DNA of 55,105 nt from JAAFHN01 sp031421855. Lineage in GTDB: Bacteria; Pseudomonadota; Gammaproteobacteria; Burkholderiales; Burkholderiaceae_C. The DNA lies in contig JANOPN010000056.1 in assembly GCA_031421855.1 (NCBI GenBank), forward strand, positions 1 to 55,105, in the 5' to 3' direction. Shown in pieces: positions 27,624 through 36,014 of the stretch. The stretch's first letter is position 1. Each line of letters starts with the position of its first letter. Both the position numbers and the translations under genes were made by a program. The notes under the pieces were generated by a model. It saw only the letters and a program-made list of their open reading frames with translations. It was not told the DNA's origin and did no database searches.

Positions 27624-27666
27624 CAACGAAGTCAATGAATCCGGAGACCAAGTGCTAAAAGTAGCA
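27611..27666 (+). repeat. GATAGC element copy 4 (3' end of GT4 gene)
   Basis: The core is 27620-27651, followed by a hairpin TGCTA-AAAG-TAGCA at 27653-27666. It supplies the TAG stop (27621-27623) of the GT4 gene. It forms an inverted pair with copy 5 around the MOSC gene. Confidence 0.85.
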
Positions 27667-27677
27667 ATAAATGGTCG

Positions 27678-28292
27678 TTAAACAGGCTGCAATGCCTCGT
27701 GCGGGCCATTTGGCAAGATCGCGGTGATGCGGTCACCGGGTCGCACCACCCCGGCGGCTAGCACGATCGCCATCACGCCTGCCTTTCGCACCAACTCGCC
27801 TGCCGCGTCACGGCCCAGCACGGCGGCCATCAACCCCTTTTGAAACCGATCAATCTGAACGCACGGGTTGCGCAGTCCGGTGATTCGCAACCGCGTCGAT
27901 TCGCCAATTCGCAACTCGGTTGCAGTGGGCAAGGCCAGCAAGTCGATGCCACGGGTACAAATGTTTTCACCGAGATCTCCCGCGCTCACCACAAAGCCCT
28001 GCTTGATCAACTCATCAAACAGCTCAGCGTGCATCAAATGCACTTGCCGCAGGTTGGGCTGTGACGGATCTTTGGCAACCCGAGACCGGTGTTGAACTGT
28101 GCGACCCAAGTGCGCGTCGCCCAAAACACCCTCGCCGACCACGAGTTCGATCTCCCCAACCCAGTCCTTGGAGAAGTCGTGAGTTGGGCTTGTCGAGACT
28201 GCCAAAACAAACGCCTCCAACGGGCCGTCGAAGGCATTTTTTATAGAAAATACGCCATTGGTCTCCGTATCCATTGGATTCGTCGCTATCAT
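27678..28292 (-). CDS. MOSC-domain protein
   Basis: A 204-residue protein of the MOSC family, which is thought to transfer sulfur to molybdenum cofactor or act on related substrates. It shows FVLAVSTSPTHDFSKD, VGEGVLGDAHLG, NLRQVHLMHAELFDEL, GDLGENICTRGIDLLALP and the conserved cysteine in RITGLRNPCVQIDRF. The only usable start codons before the conserved region are in GATAGC element copy 5 (ATG at 28292 or 28274), so the first dozen residues, MIATNPMDTETN, are element-derived. The start is five bases after the rnfH stop, and there is no clear ribosome binding site. Confidence 0.88.
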   Translation of the reverse strand: MIATNPMDTETNGVFSIKNAFDGPLEAFVLAVSTSPTHDFSKDWVGEIELVVGEGVLGDAHLGRTVQHRSRVAKDPSQPNLRQVHLMHAELFDELIKQGFVVSAGDLGENICTRGIDLLALPTATELRIGESTRLRITGLRNPCVQIDRFQKGLMAAVLGRDAAGELVRKAGVMAIVLAAGVVRPGDRITAILPNGPHEALQPV

Positions 28293-28297
28293 TTTTA
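28233..28297 (-). repeat. GATAGC element copy 5 (5' end of MOSC gene)
   Basis: The core is 28258-28289, with a hairpin at 28233-28256 (GGCGTATTTT facing AAAAAATGCC). It encodes the first residues of the MOSC protein in the same frame (IATNPMDTETN) used in copies 1, 2, 6 and 8. It is the inverted partner of copy 4. Confidence 0.85.
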
Positions 28298-28639
28298 CTA
28301 GTAACCAGCCTTGCCGCCAGGGCGAGTTTTGGCGAACAGACCGGCCCCTTTGCTGCCTTGTTGAGCGAATCGCTCGCGACGCGCGACTTTGGGGTCGACC
28401 CGCAAGGCACGCGTCAACTCAATCCGGTCTGCGTCGATCAATGCGTGATCGCCGCGCACGGTTCGACCCCAAATGCTGCGGGTGAGCTGGTTTTGCAGCT
28501 CCGGAGCAAAAGACTGAACGGCATCACATGCTGCGAGCGCATCGTCTGCGGTTGAACCCGTGGGCAACTCAAGCGAATATTCGTTGACCACCCTGGGCAA
28601 AACGGCGGCTACGACGCAAACTCTCAACAAGCCATTCAT
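28298..28639 (-). CDS. rnfH: RnfH family (UPF0125) protein
   Basis: A 113-residue ubiquitin-like-fold protein of unknown exact function, often next to ratA and smpB. It shows LRVCVVAAVLPRVVNEYSLE, TADDALAACD and RVEIYRPL-type C-terminal equivalents (here DADRIELTRALRVDPKVARR). The ATG overlaps the ratA stop (ATGA). The MOSC gene follows by five bases. Confidence 0.88.
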   Translation of the reverse strand: MNGLLRVCVVAAVLPRVVNEYSLELPTGSTADDALAACDAVQSFAPELQNQLTRSIWGRTVRGDHALIDADRIELTRALRVDPKVARRERFAQQGSKGAGLFAKTRPGGKAGY

Positions 28640-29127
28640 TCAAAAGCCCCATATGTCGCCTCGGCGCGACTCACGAAGGCATCGACCAAGCTGCTCGCTA
28701 TCCGGTCGAACACGGGACCAATGAGCGTGGCCAACGCCGCGTTGCTGAAGGCATACTTCAAGCTCAAATTCACGCGGCAAGCCCGCATGCTGGGCTCACC
28801 CACGGGCTGAAAGATCCACTGCCCCGACAACATAGAGAACGGACCATCCACCAAATCAAGCGCCAGCCCAAGCGGCGGTTGCGCTGCACCCGTATCTCGG
28901 TCAAGGTCGTCGGATGGCAGGCTGTGGGTGTTGCGGGTCGTGAACGACTGTCGCACGCCTTTGAGGTTGAGGCCAATGCGCGCGGTGATGCCATCGTCGT
29001 GGGTTGCAAGCGTCGCAGCGACTTCGCACCAAGGCAAAAACTCGGGGTAGCGGGGCACATCTGCCACCAAGTCAAACATCTCTCGAGCGCTAAACCAGAT
29101 CAAAACGGATTTTTCGATGCTTTTCAT
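28636..29127 (-). CDS. ratA: RatA / COQ10-like START-domain protein
   Basis: A 163-residue START/polyketide-cyclase-like protein. Homologues are described as the RatA toxin, which blocks 70S assembly, or as ubiquinone-binding COQ10 proteins. Motifs are VLIWFSAREMFDLVADVPRY and PEFLPWCEVA near the N-terminus and LIGPVFDRIASSLVDAFVSRA at the end. It starts at the ATG at 29127 (MKSIEKSVL). It is divergent from smpB with 56 bases between, the usual arrangement. Confidence 0.92.
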   Translation of the reverse strand: MKSIEKSVLIWFSAREMFDLVADVPRYPEFLPWCEVAATLATHDDGITARIGLNLKGVRQSFTTRNTHSLPSDDLDRDTGAAQPPLGLALDLVDGPFSMLSGQWIFQPVGEPSMRACRVNLSLKYAFSNAALATLIGPVFDRIASSLVDAFVSRAEATYGAFE

Positions 29128-29183
29128 GGACAATTCGCAGCCCCAATGCCGCAACCCAATTGTAGGTGCGCACAAGGGATCAA

Positions 29184-29690
29184 ATGGCCACACCTCCTAG
29201 CTCCAAAAAACCCAGCTCCAAAAAAACCACCGAAGCGCCCGCGCGCATCGCCGACAACAAAAAAGCCTCGTACAACTACTTCTTTGAGGAGCGTTACGAG
29301 TGCGGCATGGTGTTGGAGGGCTGGGAAGTCAAAGCCGTGCGCGAAGGCAAAGTGCAGCTAACTGATGGGTATGTAATCATTCGCAACGGTGAGTTGTTTT
29401 TGCTCGGTTGCCAAATCAACCCACTCAAACAAGCCAGTACCCACGTCACACCCGATGCCGTGCGGTCTAAGAAGCTGTTGATGAAAAAAGACGACATTCG
29501 CCGCTTGATTGGCAAAGTCGAGCAAAAAGGGTACACCTTGGTGGCCATCAACCTGCACTGGAAAGACAGCCGGGTGAAATGCGACATTGCTTTAGCTAAA
29601 GGCAAAGGCGAGCACGACAAGCGCGACACGATCAAAGACCGCGAAGGCAAACGCGAAGTTGAGCGCGCCATGAAAACCCACAACCGGTGA
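29184..29690 (+). CDS. smpB: SsrA-binding protein SmpB
   Basis: The tmRNA partner in ribosome rescue (trans-translation). It has 168 residues: N-terminal lysine-rich extension, IADNKKASYNYFFEERYECG, GWEVKAVREGKVQLTDGYV, LLMKKDDIRRLIGKVEQKGY and the basic C-terminal tail GKGEHDKRDTIKDREGKRE. The ATG at 29184 has AAGGGA upstream. tmRNA itself is not in the window. Confidence 0.97.
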   Translation: MATPPSSKKPSSKKTTEAPARIADNKKASYNYFFEERYECGMVLEGWEVKAVREGKVQLTDGYVIIRNGELFLLGCQINPLKQASTHVTPDAVRSKKLLMKKDDIRRLIGKVEQKGYTLVAINLHWKDSRVKCDIALAKGKGEHDKRDTIKDREGKREVERAMKTHNR

Positions 29691-29719
29691 CGCAAAGACA
29701 CGGGTGATCCAAAACGTCA

Positions 29720-29749
29720 AAGGGCTTGCGTCTTTCGACGCAAGCCCTT
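29720..29749. terminator. Bidirectional hairpin between smpB and tRNA-Pro
   Basis: A perfect 13-bp stem (AAGGGCTTGCGTC with GACGCAAGCCCTT) around a TTTC loop, 29 bases after the smpB stop and 8 bases from the 3' end of the convergent tRNA. T-rich sequence follows on the plus side (ATTTCATT) and weakly on the minus side. It is probably a shared terminator. Confidence 0.75.
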
Positions 29750-29757
29750 GATTTCAT

Positions 29758-29834
29758 TGGTCGGAATAGCGGGATTCGAACTCGCGACCCCTTGCACCCC
29801 ATGCAAGTGCGCTACCAGGCTGCGCCATATTCCG
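29758..29834 (-). tRNA. tRNA-Pro (anticodon GGG)
   Basis: A 77-nt cloverleaf with encoded CCA. The acceptor CGGAATA pairs with TATTCCG. The D-arm contains GCGCAGCCTGGTAGCGC. The anticodon stem CTTGC/GCAAG has the loop ATGGGGT, so the anticodon is GGG (29798-29800). The T-loop is TTCGAAT. The T-stem GCGAG/CCCGC has one A-C mismatch (position 52-62 by usual numbering). Otherwise it is a normal tRNA for CCC/CCU codons. Confidence 0.95.
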
Positions 29835-29902
29835 ATGTATTGATTTTACCAAACAATTCGATCCAAACTTCAGCTTGCGACTGTCGATTTTGAGCAGTAA
29901 CG

Positions 29903-29924
29903 AAAAAACCGCCCGAAGGCGACT
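29903..29924 (-). terminator. Rho-independent terminator after the branched-chain amino acid binding-protein gene
   Basis: On the minus strand a 7-bp stem (AGTCGCC with GGCGGTT, two G-U pairs) closes a TTCG tetraloop and runs into a T tract. It lies 30 bases past the stop of the binding-protein gene. Confidence 0.8.
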
Positions 29925-29953
29925 TTTTCTGGTCGAAAACGATGCGAGTTCGA

Positions 29954-31099
29954 TTACCGAACGACAGCGAGCTCGTCACGCTTGCCAGCCTTGTACGTGT
30001 ACAGGGTCAGCGCGCCATTCTTGATGTCGCCCTTGGCATCAAAACCAATGATGCCAGTCACGCCTTTGTAGCCGCTGGTTGCGGCCAATTTTGGCAAGTA
30101 GACTTTTGGATCGGCGCTGTTGGCCTTGACCATGGCTTCGGCCATGACCATCGTCGCGTCGTACACGTACGGTGCGTAGACCTTGACATCGTCGTTGAAC
30201 TTGGCCTTGAAACGCTCGGTAAAGGCAACCATTGACTTTTTGCCTTCGCCTTCAACGCCACCGGCTTCAGCACAAACCACTTGGCCGTCGGCCATGCCGT
30301 CACCGGCGAGCTTGGCCAATTCTGATGAGCAGATGCCGTCGCCGCCGAGGAACTTAGCCGAAATGCCGAGCGATTTCATCTGCTTGAGCATTGGGCCAGC
30401 CACAGCGTCCATGCCGCCGAAGAACACGACATCAGGCTTTTTGCCTTTGATGGTGGTCAAAATCGACATGAAGTCGGTAGCTTTGTCGGTCGTGAACTCG
30501 CGACCAGCAATCTTGCCGCCAGCAGCCTTGACTGCCTTTTCGAACTCGTCAGCCACGCCTTGGCCGTAAGCGGTGCGGTCATCAATCACAGCAATGGACT
30601 TGCCTTTGAGTGTCTTGACAGCATATTTGCCCAGCGTGCCACCGAGATGCACGTCGTCAGCCACCACGCGGAACGTGGTTTTGTAGCCTTGGCGGGTGAA
30701 CTTGGGGTTAGTCGCTGATGGCGAGATTTGTGGGATGCCTGCGTCGCTGTAAACCTTGGATGCTGGGATCGAGGTGCCTGAGTTCAGGTGACCGATCACG
30801 CCGTTGACCTTGGCATCGACCAGTTTTTGCGCGGCAGCGGTGCCTTGCTTGGGGTCGCCTGCGTCGTCTTCAGCCAGTAACTCGAACTTGGCGGTTTTGC
30901 CGCCAATTTTCAGGCCTTTGGCGTTCAGGTCTTCGATGGCCATGCGTGCGCCGTTTTCGTTGTCTTTACCCAGGTGGGCAATACCGCCGCTGGTTGGGCC
31001 AACGTGACCGATCTTGATGACGACCATGTCTTGGGCGCTGACCGCACCAATGAACGAGGCCGCAGCGGCGAGCACCGTCAGTTTCAATTTGATTTGCAT
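29954..31099 (-). CDS. Branched-chain amino acid ABC transporter binding protein
   Basis: A periplasmic LivJ/LivK-type receptor of 381 residues. Signal peptide LTVLAAAASFIGAVSAQ; mature start VVIKIGHVGPTSGGIAHLGK; family stretches NGVIGHLNSGTSIPASKVY, ISPSATNPKFTRQGYKTTFR and VKVYAPYVYDATMVMAEAMV. It probably captures leucine/isoleucine/valine or related ligands for an ABC importer whose other genes are not in the window. GGAG lies seven bases before the ATG. It stands alone with its own terminator and an upstream palindrome (31228-31244). Confidence 0.93.
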   Translation of the reverse strand: MQIKLKLTVLAAAASFIGAVSAQDMVVIKIGHVGPTSGGIAHLGKDNENGARMAIEDLNAKGLKIGGKTAKFELLAEDDAGDPKQGTAAAQKLVDAKVNGVIGHLNSGTSIPASKVYSDAGIPQISPSATNPKFTRQGYKTTFRVVADDVHLGGTLGKYAVKTLKGKSIAVIDDRTAYGQGVADEFEKAVKAAGGKIAGREFTTDKATDFMSILTTIKGKKPDVVFFGGMDAVAGPMLKQMKSLGISAKFLGGDGICSSELAKLAGDGMADGQVVCAEAGGVEGEGKKSMVAFTERFKAKFNDDVKVYAPYVYDATMVMAEAMVKANSADPKVYLPKLAATSGYKGVTGIIGFDAKGDIKNGALTLYTYKAGKRDELAVVR

Positions 31100-31227
31100 A
31101 GAGACTCCGAGGAAGTGAAATTAGGGATCTAACCCAAACGAGAAACAACTCAGCCCAGAAATGTAATGCACTTCAGCGCAATCGAACAGTGGAAAAACCT
31201 CGGAAATACCGGGGGTTTGCCCCGTGG

Positions 31228-31244
31228 TGCGCCAAATTGGTGCG
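31228..31244. promoter_or_regulatory. NtrC-like palindromic operator candidate
   Basis: The 17-mer TGCGCCA-AAT-TGGTGCG differs by one base in each half from the enterobacterial NtrC-site pattern TGCACCA-N3-TGGTGCA. It lies about 130 bases upstream of the binding-protein ATG, a sensible activator position. I could not find a convincing sigma-54 -24/-12 promoter between it and the gene, so the call is tentative. Confidence 0.4.
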
Positions 31245-31256
31245 TTGCAACACGGG

Positions 31257-31589
31257 TCAACGCAGCTGCCTCGCCAAGGCCTCTCGCACGGCGTTTCGCA
31301 CGCTTTGCTCTATTTCGTTGCGCAGTGTCGGCACCATGATGGCGATTTGCTCACTGACCACGTTGGCGACCACTTGACGCAGTTTCGACTCCAGCGTCAC
31401 GTCGACGTCTTGCATGATGCGAGCGGTCCAAGCTTGTTCATCCAGCATCACTGACGCCAGGGTGTCAGGCGATTTGCCACTGGGGTTCACGCGCGGCACC
31501 GATGCTGGCGCTTGGCTGCGTGCAAGCGGGCTAACCACCTCGGTCAAGGTCGGAACAAATTTGGGGGGTGCGAGATCTTGTCTGGACAT
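31257..31589 (-). CDS. Small conserved-looking protein, unknown
   Basis: A 110-residue soluble protein that I do not recognise. The first 50 residues are proline/serine-rich and probably disordered. The last 50 form an amphipathic helical stretch (ESKLRQVVANVVSEQIAIMV, LRNEIEQSVRNAVREALARQ), possibly an oligomerisation coil. It lies between holC and the binding-protein gene on the same strand, 28 bases after holC. Confidence 0.6.
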   Translation of the reverse strand: MSRQDLAPPKFVPTLTEVVSPLARSQAPASVPRVNPSGKSPDTLASVMLDEQAWTARIMQDVDVTLESKLRQVVANVVSEQIAIMVPTLRNEIEQSVRNAVREALARQLR

Positions 31590-31617
31590 GTCTGGGGTTT
31601 TTGCAAACGACTACGCT

Positions 31618-32085
31618 CTATTGATGGGTTCGATCGTGAAGGGCCAAGGTGTGCATGGATCCGGGCTGCGATCGGTATTGTTTGTAGCGAAGACGCGCTG
31701 CGGCCAACTCGGGCTCGCTGTCGCCCACCAACTCGATCACACGCGGATGCGAGCCGACCCAAGGGGCCAGCGCATCAAAATCGGGTGTCATGGTGACCAA
31801 AACACCACGGCTGTTTTCAGGATCCACGTCAAATGGGATGGGCGCTGCGTTGGTGTCGACCAGCAGCACGGGGCTGCGGTTTTGCACCGACGCGGGCGCG
31901 CTGGTCGACGCATGCGCCACAAAATCCAGCGGCGAAAACGTCCACAACGCGACATCCAATCGTGCCAAAACCTGCGCCGAAGCCCTCACCTGCACCCGTT
32001 GACCCGCACCGACGGCCTTGCGCAACAAACGACAGGCGTAAGTCACCGGGTCAGCCAAGTGGGTGTGAAAGTCAATCGTGCTCAT
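31618..32085 (-). CDS. holC: DNA polymerase III chi subunit
   Basis: Subunit of the clamp-loader complex that contacts SSB. It has 155 residues with the HolC order: IDFHTHLADPVTYACRLLRK, LDVALWTFSPLDFVAHA, SPVLLVDTNAAPIPFD and RYKQYRSQPGSMHTL. It follows pepA by five bases, the common betaproteobacterial pepA-holC arrangement. Confidence 0.92.
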   Translation of the reverse strand: MSTIDFHTHLADPVTYACRLLRKAVGAGQRVQVRASAQVLARLDVALWTFSPLDFVAHASTSAPASVQNRSPVLLVDTNAAPIPFDVDPENSRGVLVTMTPDFDALAPWVGSHPRVIELVGDSEPELAAARLRYKQYRSQPGSMHTLALHDRTHQ

Positions 32086-32090
32086 GCAGC

Positions 32091-33608
32091 TCAGGCTTTA
32101 GCGGCAACCTTTTTGGGCGCGGCAGCCTTCTTCGCGACAACCGCTTTTTGAAGTGGCGCGTTGGCTTTGGCCAGTACAAACTGAACCAACAAACCCACGG
32201 GGCGGCCCGTTGCGCCTTTGGCTGCGCCACCCTTCCAAGCTGTGCCCGCGATGTCGAGGTGACCCCAATCAAATTTACTGGCAAATCGCTGCAAAAACTT
32301 CGCAGCGGTGATTGAACCACCAGCCCGGCCAGCGATGTTGGCCACATCTGCAAAGTTTGATTTCAATCCTTCAGCGTAGTCGTCATCCAACGGCATGCGC
32401 CAGCACAGGTCTTGCGCGCGCTCGCCTGCTGATTGCAGTTCTGCGGCCAACGCGTCGGTGGTTGCATACATGCCCGAGCGCACGCCGCCAAGAGCGATGA
32501 CGCAAGCACCGGTGAGGGTGGCGATATCAACCACGGCTTTGGGTTTGAAGCGCTCGGCGTACGTCAATGCATCGCAAAGCACCAAGCGCCCTTCCGCATC
32601 GGTGTTCAAGATCTCAATCGTCTGTCCGCTCATGCTGGTGACGACGTCGCCGGGCTTGACAGCACCGGCATCGGGCATGTTCTCGCACGCAACAATCAGA
32701 CCCACGACGTTGATTTTGGGTTTAATCTCGGCAAGCGCCGCAAAGGTGCCCAAAACCGACGCGGCTCCACACATGTCGTACTTCATCTCGTCCATCTCAG
32801 CCCCGGGCTTCAACGAGATGCCGCCCGTGTCAAAGGTGATGCCTTTGCCAACCAACACGATCGGCGCGTCCTTAGGCTGCGCGCCGCTGTACTGAAGCAC
32901 GATGAATTTCAGCGGCTGAGCCGAGCCTTGAGCCACAGCCATGAATGAGCCCATGCCCAGCTTTTTGACTTGGGCCAAACCCATCACTTCGCATTTCAGC
33001 TTGCCCTTCTTGGCAATCGCTTTGGCCGCGTCGCCCAGATGGGTCGGCGTGGCGTAGTTGCCCGGGCGATTACCCCACTCTTTGGCGATCTCAACGCCTT
33101 TGGCGGTGGCAAGCGCAACCGCGAATGCGTCTTTCAGCTGAGCAACCGCATCTGCGGTCAGTGCCAACGTCAGGTTTTGCACGCTGCTGACTTCGGCTTT
33201 GGCCTTGGTGTGGTTGTAGGTGTACGTCGAATCGGCCGCCGAGGCGACCGCAGCCTCAAGTTGCGCTGGGTCGAGCTGATCGAGCGCAGACAAACCAATC
33301 ACCAACGTCTTTGCGCCAGCTTGGCGAGCAGCGGCAACCGCGCCAGCAACGCTGGCGCGCACGTCTTTGGGGCTCGGCGCATCAACGCCGACCAACCAAA
33401 CCCGCTTTTGAGCAAAGCCCTTGGGCTTGTAAAGGGCCAAGGCTTTGTTGCCCTTGGCGGGCAAGTCGCCCGACTTCAGGGCAGACTGCACCAGCGCGGC
33501 GGCGTCGCCTGTGCCAGCGAAGCCAGCGGGCACAAGCAACAACAGCGCATCGGCGGGCATGGCCGCAGTTGCTGCAAAATCGAGGGGCTTGAGGTCAATG
33601 TTGATCAT
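32091..33608 (-). CDS. pepA: Leucyl aminopeptidase PepA
   Basis: A cytosolic M17 aminopeptidase with two metals and 505 residues. Catalytic-domain motifs are VGKGITFDTGGISLKP (metal Lys/Asp) and the family signature NTDAEGRLVL (metal Asp/Glu and catalytic Arg), also WGNRPGNYATPTHL. The C-terminus ends in an alanine/lysine-rich tail (AKKAAAPKKVAAKA), longer than usual. Some PepA proteins also bind DNA at cer/carAB; nothing here tests that. It is divergent from lptF. Confidence 0.96.
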   Translation of the reverse strand: MINIDLKPLDFAATAAMPADALLLLVPAGFAGTGDAAALVQSALKSGDLPAKGNKALALYKPKGFAQKRVWLVGVDAPSPKDVRASVAGAVAAARQAGAKTLVIGLSALDQLDPAQLEAAVASAADSTYTYNHTKAKAEVSSVQNLTLALTADAVAQLKDAFAVALATAKGVEIAKEWGNRPGNYATPTHLGDAAKAIAKKGKLKCEVMGLAQVKKLGMGSFMAVAQGSAQPLKFIVLQYSGAQPKDAPIVLVGKGITFDTGGISLKPGAEMDEMKYDMCGAASVLGTFAALAEIKPKINVVGLIVACENMPDAGAVKPGDVVTSMSGQTIEILNTDAEGRLVLCDALTYAERFKPKAVVDIATLTGACVIALGGVRSGMYATTDALAAELQSAGERAQDLCWRMPLDDDYAEGLKSNFADVANIAGRAGGSITAAKFLQRFASKFDWGHLDIAGTAWKGGAAKGATGRPVGLLVQFVLAKANAPLQKAVVAKKAAAPKKVAAKA

Positions 33609-33709
33609 GTGATTTAGACGAATTGCGGTTGGGGTTGTTGACGCGCCCTGCGAACTTCAAAGGCCAGCTTTGTGATCTGCCTTATTTTTGGTACCCAGAA
33701 CAACCAACG

Positions 33710-34834
33710 ATGTTATTCCATTCGTCATTCCGCCGCGAACTCGCCCGCAACTTCGGTGGCACCAGTGTCGTTTTGCTCACCATTGTGGGCACCATGATGC
33801 TGATTCGAAGCCTCAGCCAGGCTTCCAAGGGCGTGGTTGACTCGAAAGACTTGGCTTTGTTGCTGGGCTACACCATCTTGGGCTATGTGCCAATCATTTT
33901 GACGTTGGCTCTCTTTGTGGCCATCGTAGGCACCTTGTCGCGGATGTACCGCGATCACGAAATGGACATTTGGCTCAGCGCTGGCAAGGGTTTGTTTGGA
34001 TTTCTGGGGCCGCTGTACCGATTTGCGTGGCCGCCGCTGTTGTTCATTGGTGTGGCCGCTTTGGGTTTGTGGCCCTGGAGCAACCAGCAAATCAGCGATT
34101 TGCGTGAGCGGTTTGAGAAGCGCGGCGACATTGAGCGGGTCGCACCGGGTCAGTTTCAAGAGTCCTCATCTGGTGAGCGCGTTTTTTTCATCGACAAAGA
34201 GCAGCTCGACGGCAAAACTGGCAAGAATATCTTCATATCGAGCAACGACCCGGTCAAAGAGTCGGTGACGTCGGCCCGCGACGGCCGGGTTGATGAACTC
34301 GATGGTGACCGATACATATTGCTCAACAACGGCCAGCGCATCGAGACCGACAAAGCCACACGCGCAGTCAAAGTCAGCGAGTTCGCTGAATACGGCACCC
34401 GACTCAAAGAAGGCAACAACTTCGACACCAACCAAAGCCCACCAAGGCAAATCAACACCTTGGTGCTGGTGTCTGCTCGCACCCCGGCCATGCTTGGCGA
34501 GCTGAGCTGGCGGCTTGGGCTGCTGTTCACAGCGATCAATTTGGTCGTGCTGTCGCTGGCGGTTTCAACCGTTAACCCGCGCGCCAGCCGCAGCGCGAAC
34601 CTGGTCTTTGCCATGTTTGGGTTCATCGTGTACTACAACTTGGTCAACCTCGGCCAAGCATGGATCACCGCTGGCAAGACCCAAATTGGCCCATTCATGC
34701 TGGCGTTGCACGGCGGCGCGCTGCTTTTAAGTTTGCTGTGGCTCTACAAACGCCACACCGGCTTTAGCTTCAAATCCATGGTGCTGCGCGCGGTGAAGCG
34801 TCCCGCGGCCACCAAGCCCGAGGCCACCGCATGA
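33710..34834 (+). CDS. lptF: LPS export permease LptF
   Basis: Half of the LptF-LptG membrane dimer that, with LptB, pulls LPS from the inner membrane to the Lpt bridge. It has 374 residues from MLFHSSFRRELARNFGGTS: three membrane helices, a periplasmic beta-jellyroll (VFFIDKEQLDGKTGKNIFIS, YILLNNGQRIETD), then three helices. The start is at 33710, 101 bases from the pepA start. The lptG ATG overlaps its stop (ATGA). Confidence 0.93.
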   Translation: MLFHSSFRRELARNFGGTSVVLLTIVGTMMLIRSLSQASKGVVDSKDLALLLGYTILGYVPIILTLALFVAIVGTLSRMYRDHEMDIWLSAGKGLFGFLGPLYRFAWPPLLFIGVAALGLWPWSNQQISDLRERFEKRGDIERVAPGQFQESSSGERVFFIDKEQLDGKTGKNIFISSNDPVKESVTSARDGRVDELDGDRYILLNNGQRIETDKATRAVKVSEFAEYGTRLKEGNNFDTNQSPPRQINTLVLVSARTPAMLGELSWRLGLLFTAINLVVLSLAVSTVNPRASRSANLVFAMFGFIVYYNLVNLGQAWITAGKTQIGPFMLALHGGALLLSLLWLYKRHTGFSFKSMVLRAVKRPAATKPEATA

Positions 34835-35991
34835 GCACCCTCAACCGCTTAATCAACCGCGAGGCCATCACATCGGTGGCGTTCATCACCCTTGGGTTTG
34901 TGTCGTTGATGCTCTTTTTTGACATCGTCGACGAGTTGCAGTGGATCGGCAAACGGGGCAACAACTACCAATTGCGCCATGCGTTGCAGTTTGCGCTGCT
35001 GCAAGTCCCCAATCACATCTACGAACTGCTGCCCATCACCGTGCTGATTGGCACTGTTTTTGTGATGGCGCGTTTGGCCGAGAGCAGCGAATTCACGATT
35101 TTGCGCACCAGCGGCCTTGGGCCGTTCAGGGCGCTGCGCCAGCTGTTGGGGCTCGGTTTGATGTTCTCGGTGATCGCACTGGCAATTGGCGACTACGCCG
35201 CACCCGCCGCTGATCGACACGCGCAGATGATCAAGGCGAAATACCAAGGCTTGATGACCACCGGGCTGACCGGAGCTTGGTTGCGCGAGCGCCAAGACGA
35301 ACGCAACTTCACCGTCAACATCACCAACATGGCGGCAGATTCACAAATGATCGGCGTGCGCATGTTCGAGTCAGATGCAAAGGGCAACATCCTGGTCATG
35401 ACAACAGCCGTGTCAGCCCGGTTTACCGATGAAGATGCCTGGGAGCTCAAAGACGTGCAAGTCACCCGACTCAGCGACTTGCAAAGCACACCCATGCGCT
35501 TGGAGCAGCTCAAAAACACCAACAAACTGCCCGACAGCTTGGGCGCGGATGCCGGCGTCAAGCGTTCAAGCTACGCCACGCTGCCTTGGCCAACAGGCAT
35601 CAGCTCTGAAATGGTCGCCGCAGCCTTACTCAAGCCCGAGCGCATGAGAACGGTTGACCTCTATCAATACATGAGCCACCTCAAAGCCAATGGACAAGAG
35701 TCGCAGCGCTTTGAAATCGAGTTTTGGCGAAAGCTGTTTTACCCCTTGAGTTGCTTGGTGATGGTCGTGTTGGCACTGCCTTTCGCTTACCTGCACTTTC
35801 GCTCAGGCGGCATCACCGGCTATGTGTTTTTGGGCGTACTCATCGGCATCAGCTTTTATTTGCTCAACAACATGTTTGGCTTCATCGGGAACATCAGCCA
35901 GTGGGAGCCCTGGATAGCGGCATCGATTCCGAGCTTGTTCTACCTGTTGTTATCGCTCAGCGGCTTCGCGTGGCTTGTGCTGAGGCGATGA
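34831..35991 (+). CDS. lptG: LPS export permease LptG
   Basis: Partner of LptF, 386 residues. It starts LNRLINREAITSVAFITLGF; ELLPITVLIGTVFVMARLAE and SSEFTILRTSGLGPFRALR are typical coupling-helix regions. A periplasmic domain follows, then the C-terminal helices FWRKLFYPLSCLVMVVLALP. It overlaps lptF by four bases; cbiX follows by 23 bases. Confidence 0.93.
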   Translation: MSTLNRLINREAITSVAFITLGFVSLMLFFDIVDELQWIGKRGNNYQLRHALQFALLQVPNHIYELLPITVLIGTVFVMARLAESSEFTILRTSGLGPFRALRQLLGLGLMFSVIALAIGDYAAPAADRHAQMIKAKYQGLMTTGLTGAWLRERQDERNFTVNITNMAADSQMIGVRMFESDAKGNILVMTTAVSARFTDEDAWELKDVQVTRLSDLQSTPMRLEQLKNTNKLPDSLGADAGVKRSSYATLPWPTGISSEMVAAALLKPERMRTVDLYQYMSHLKANGQESQRFEIEFWRKLFYPLSCLVMVVLALPFAYLHFRSGGITGYVFLGVLIGISFYLLNNMFGFIGNISQWEPWIAASIPSLFYLLLSLSGFAWLVLRR

Positions 35992-36014
35992 AAATCACTT
36001 AACCCGACACACCA

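Noticed and set aside
31100..31256. Sigma-54 promoter for the binding-protein gene
   Set aside because: No GG-N10-GC pair with good surrounding bases was found on the minus strand in this gap.
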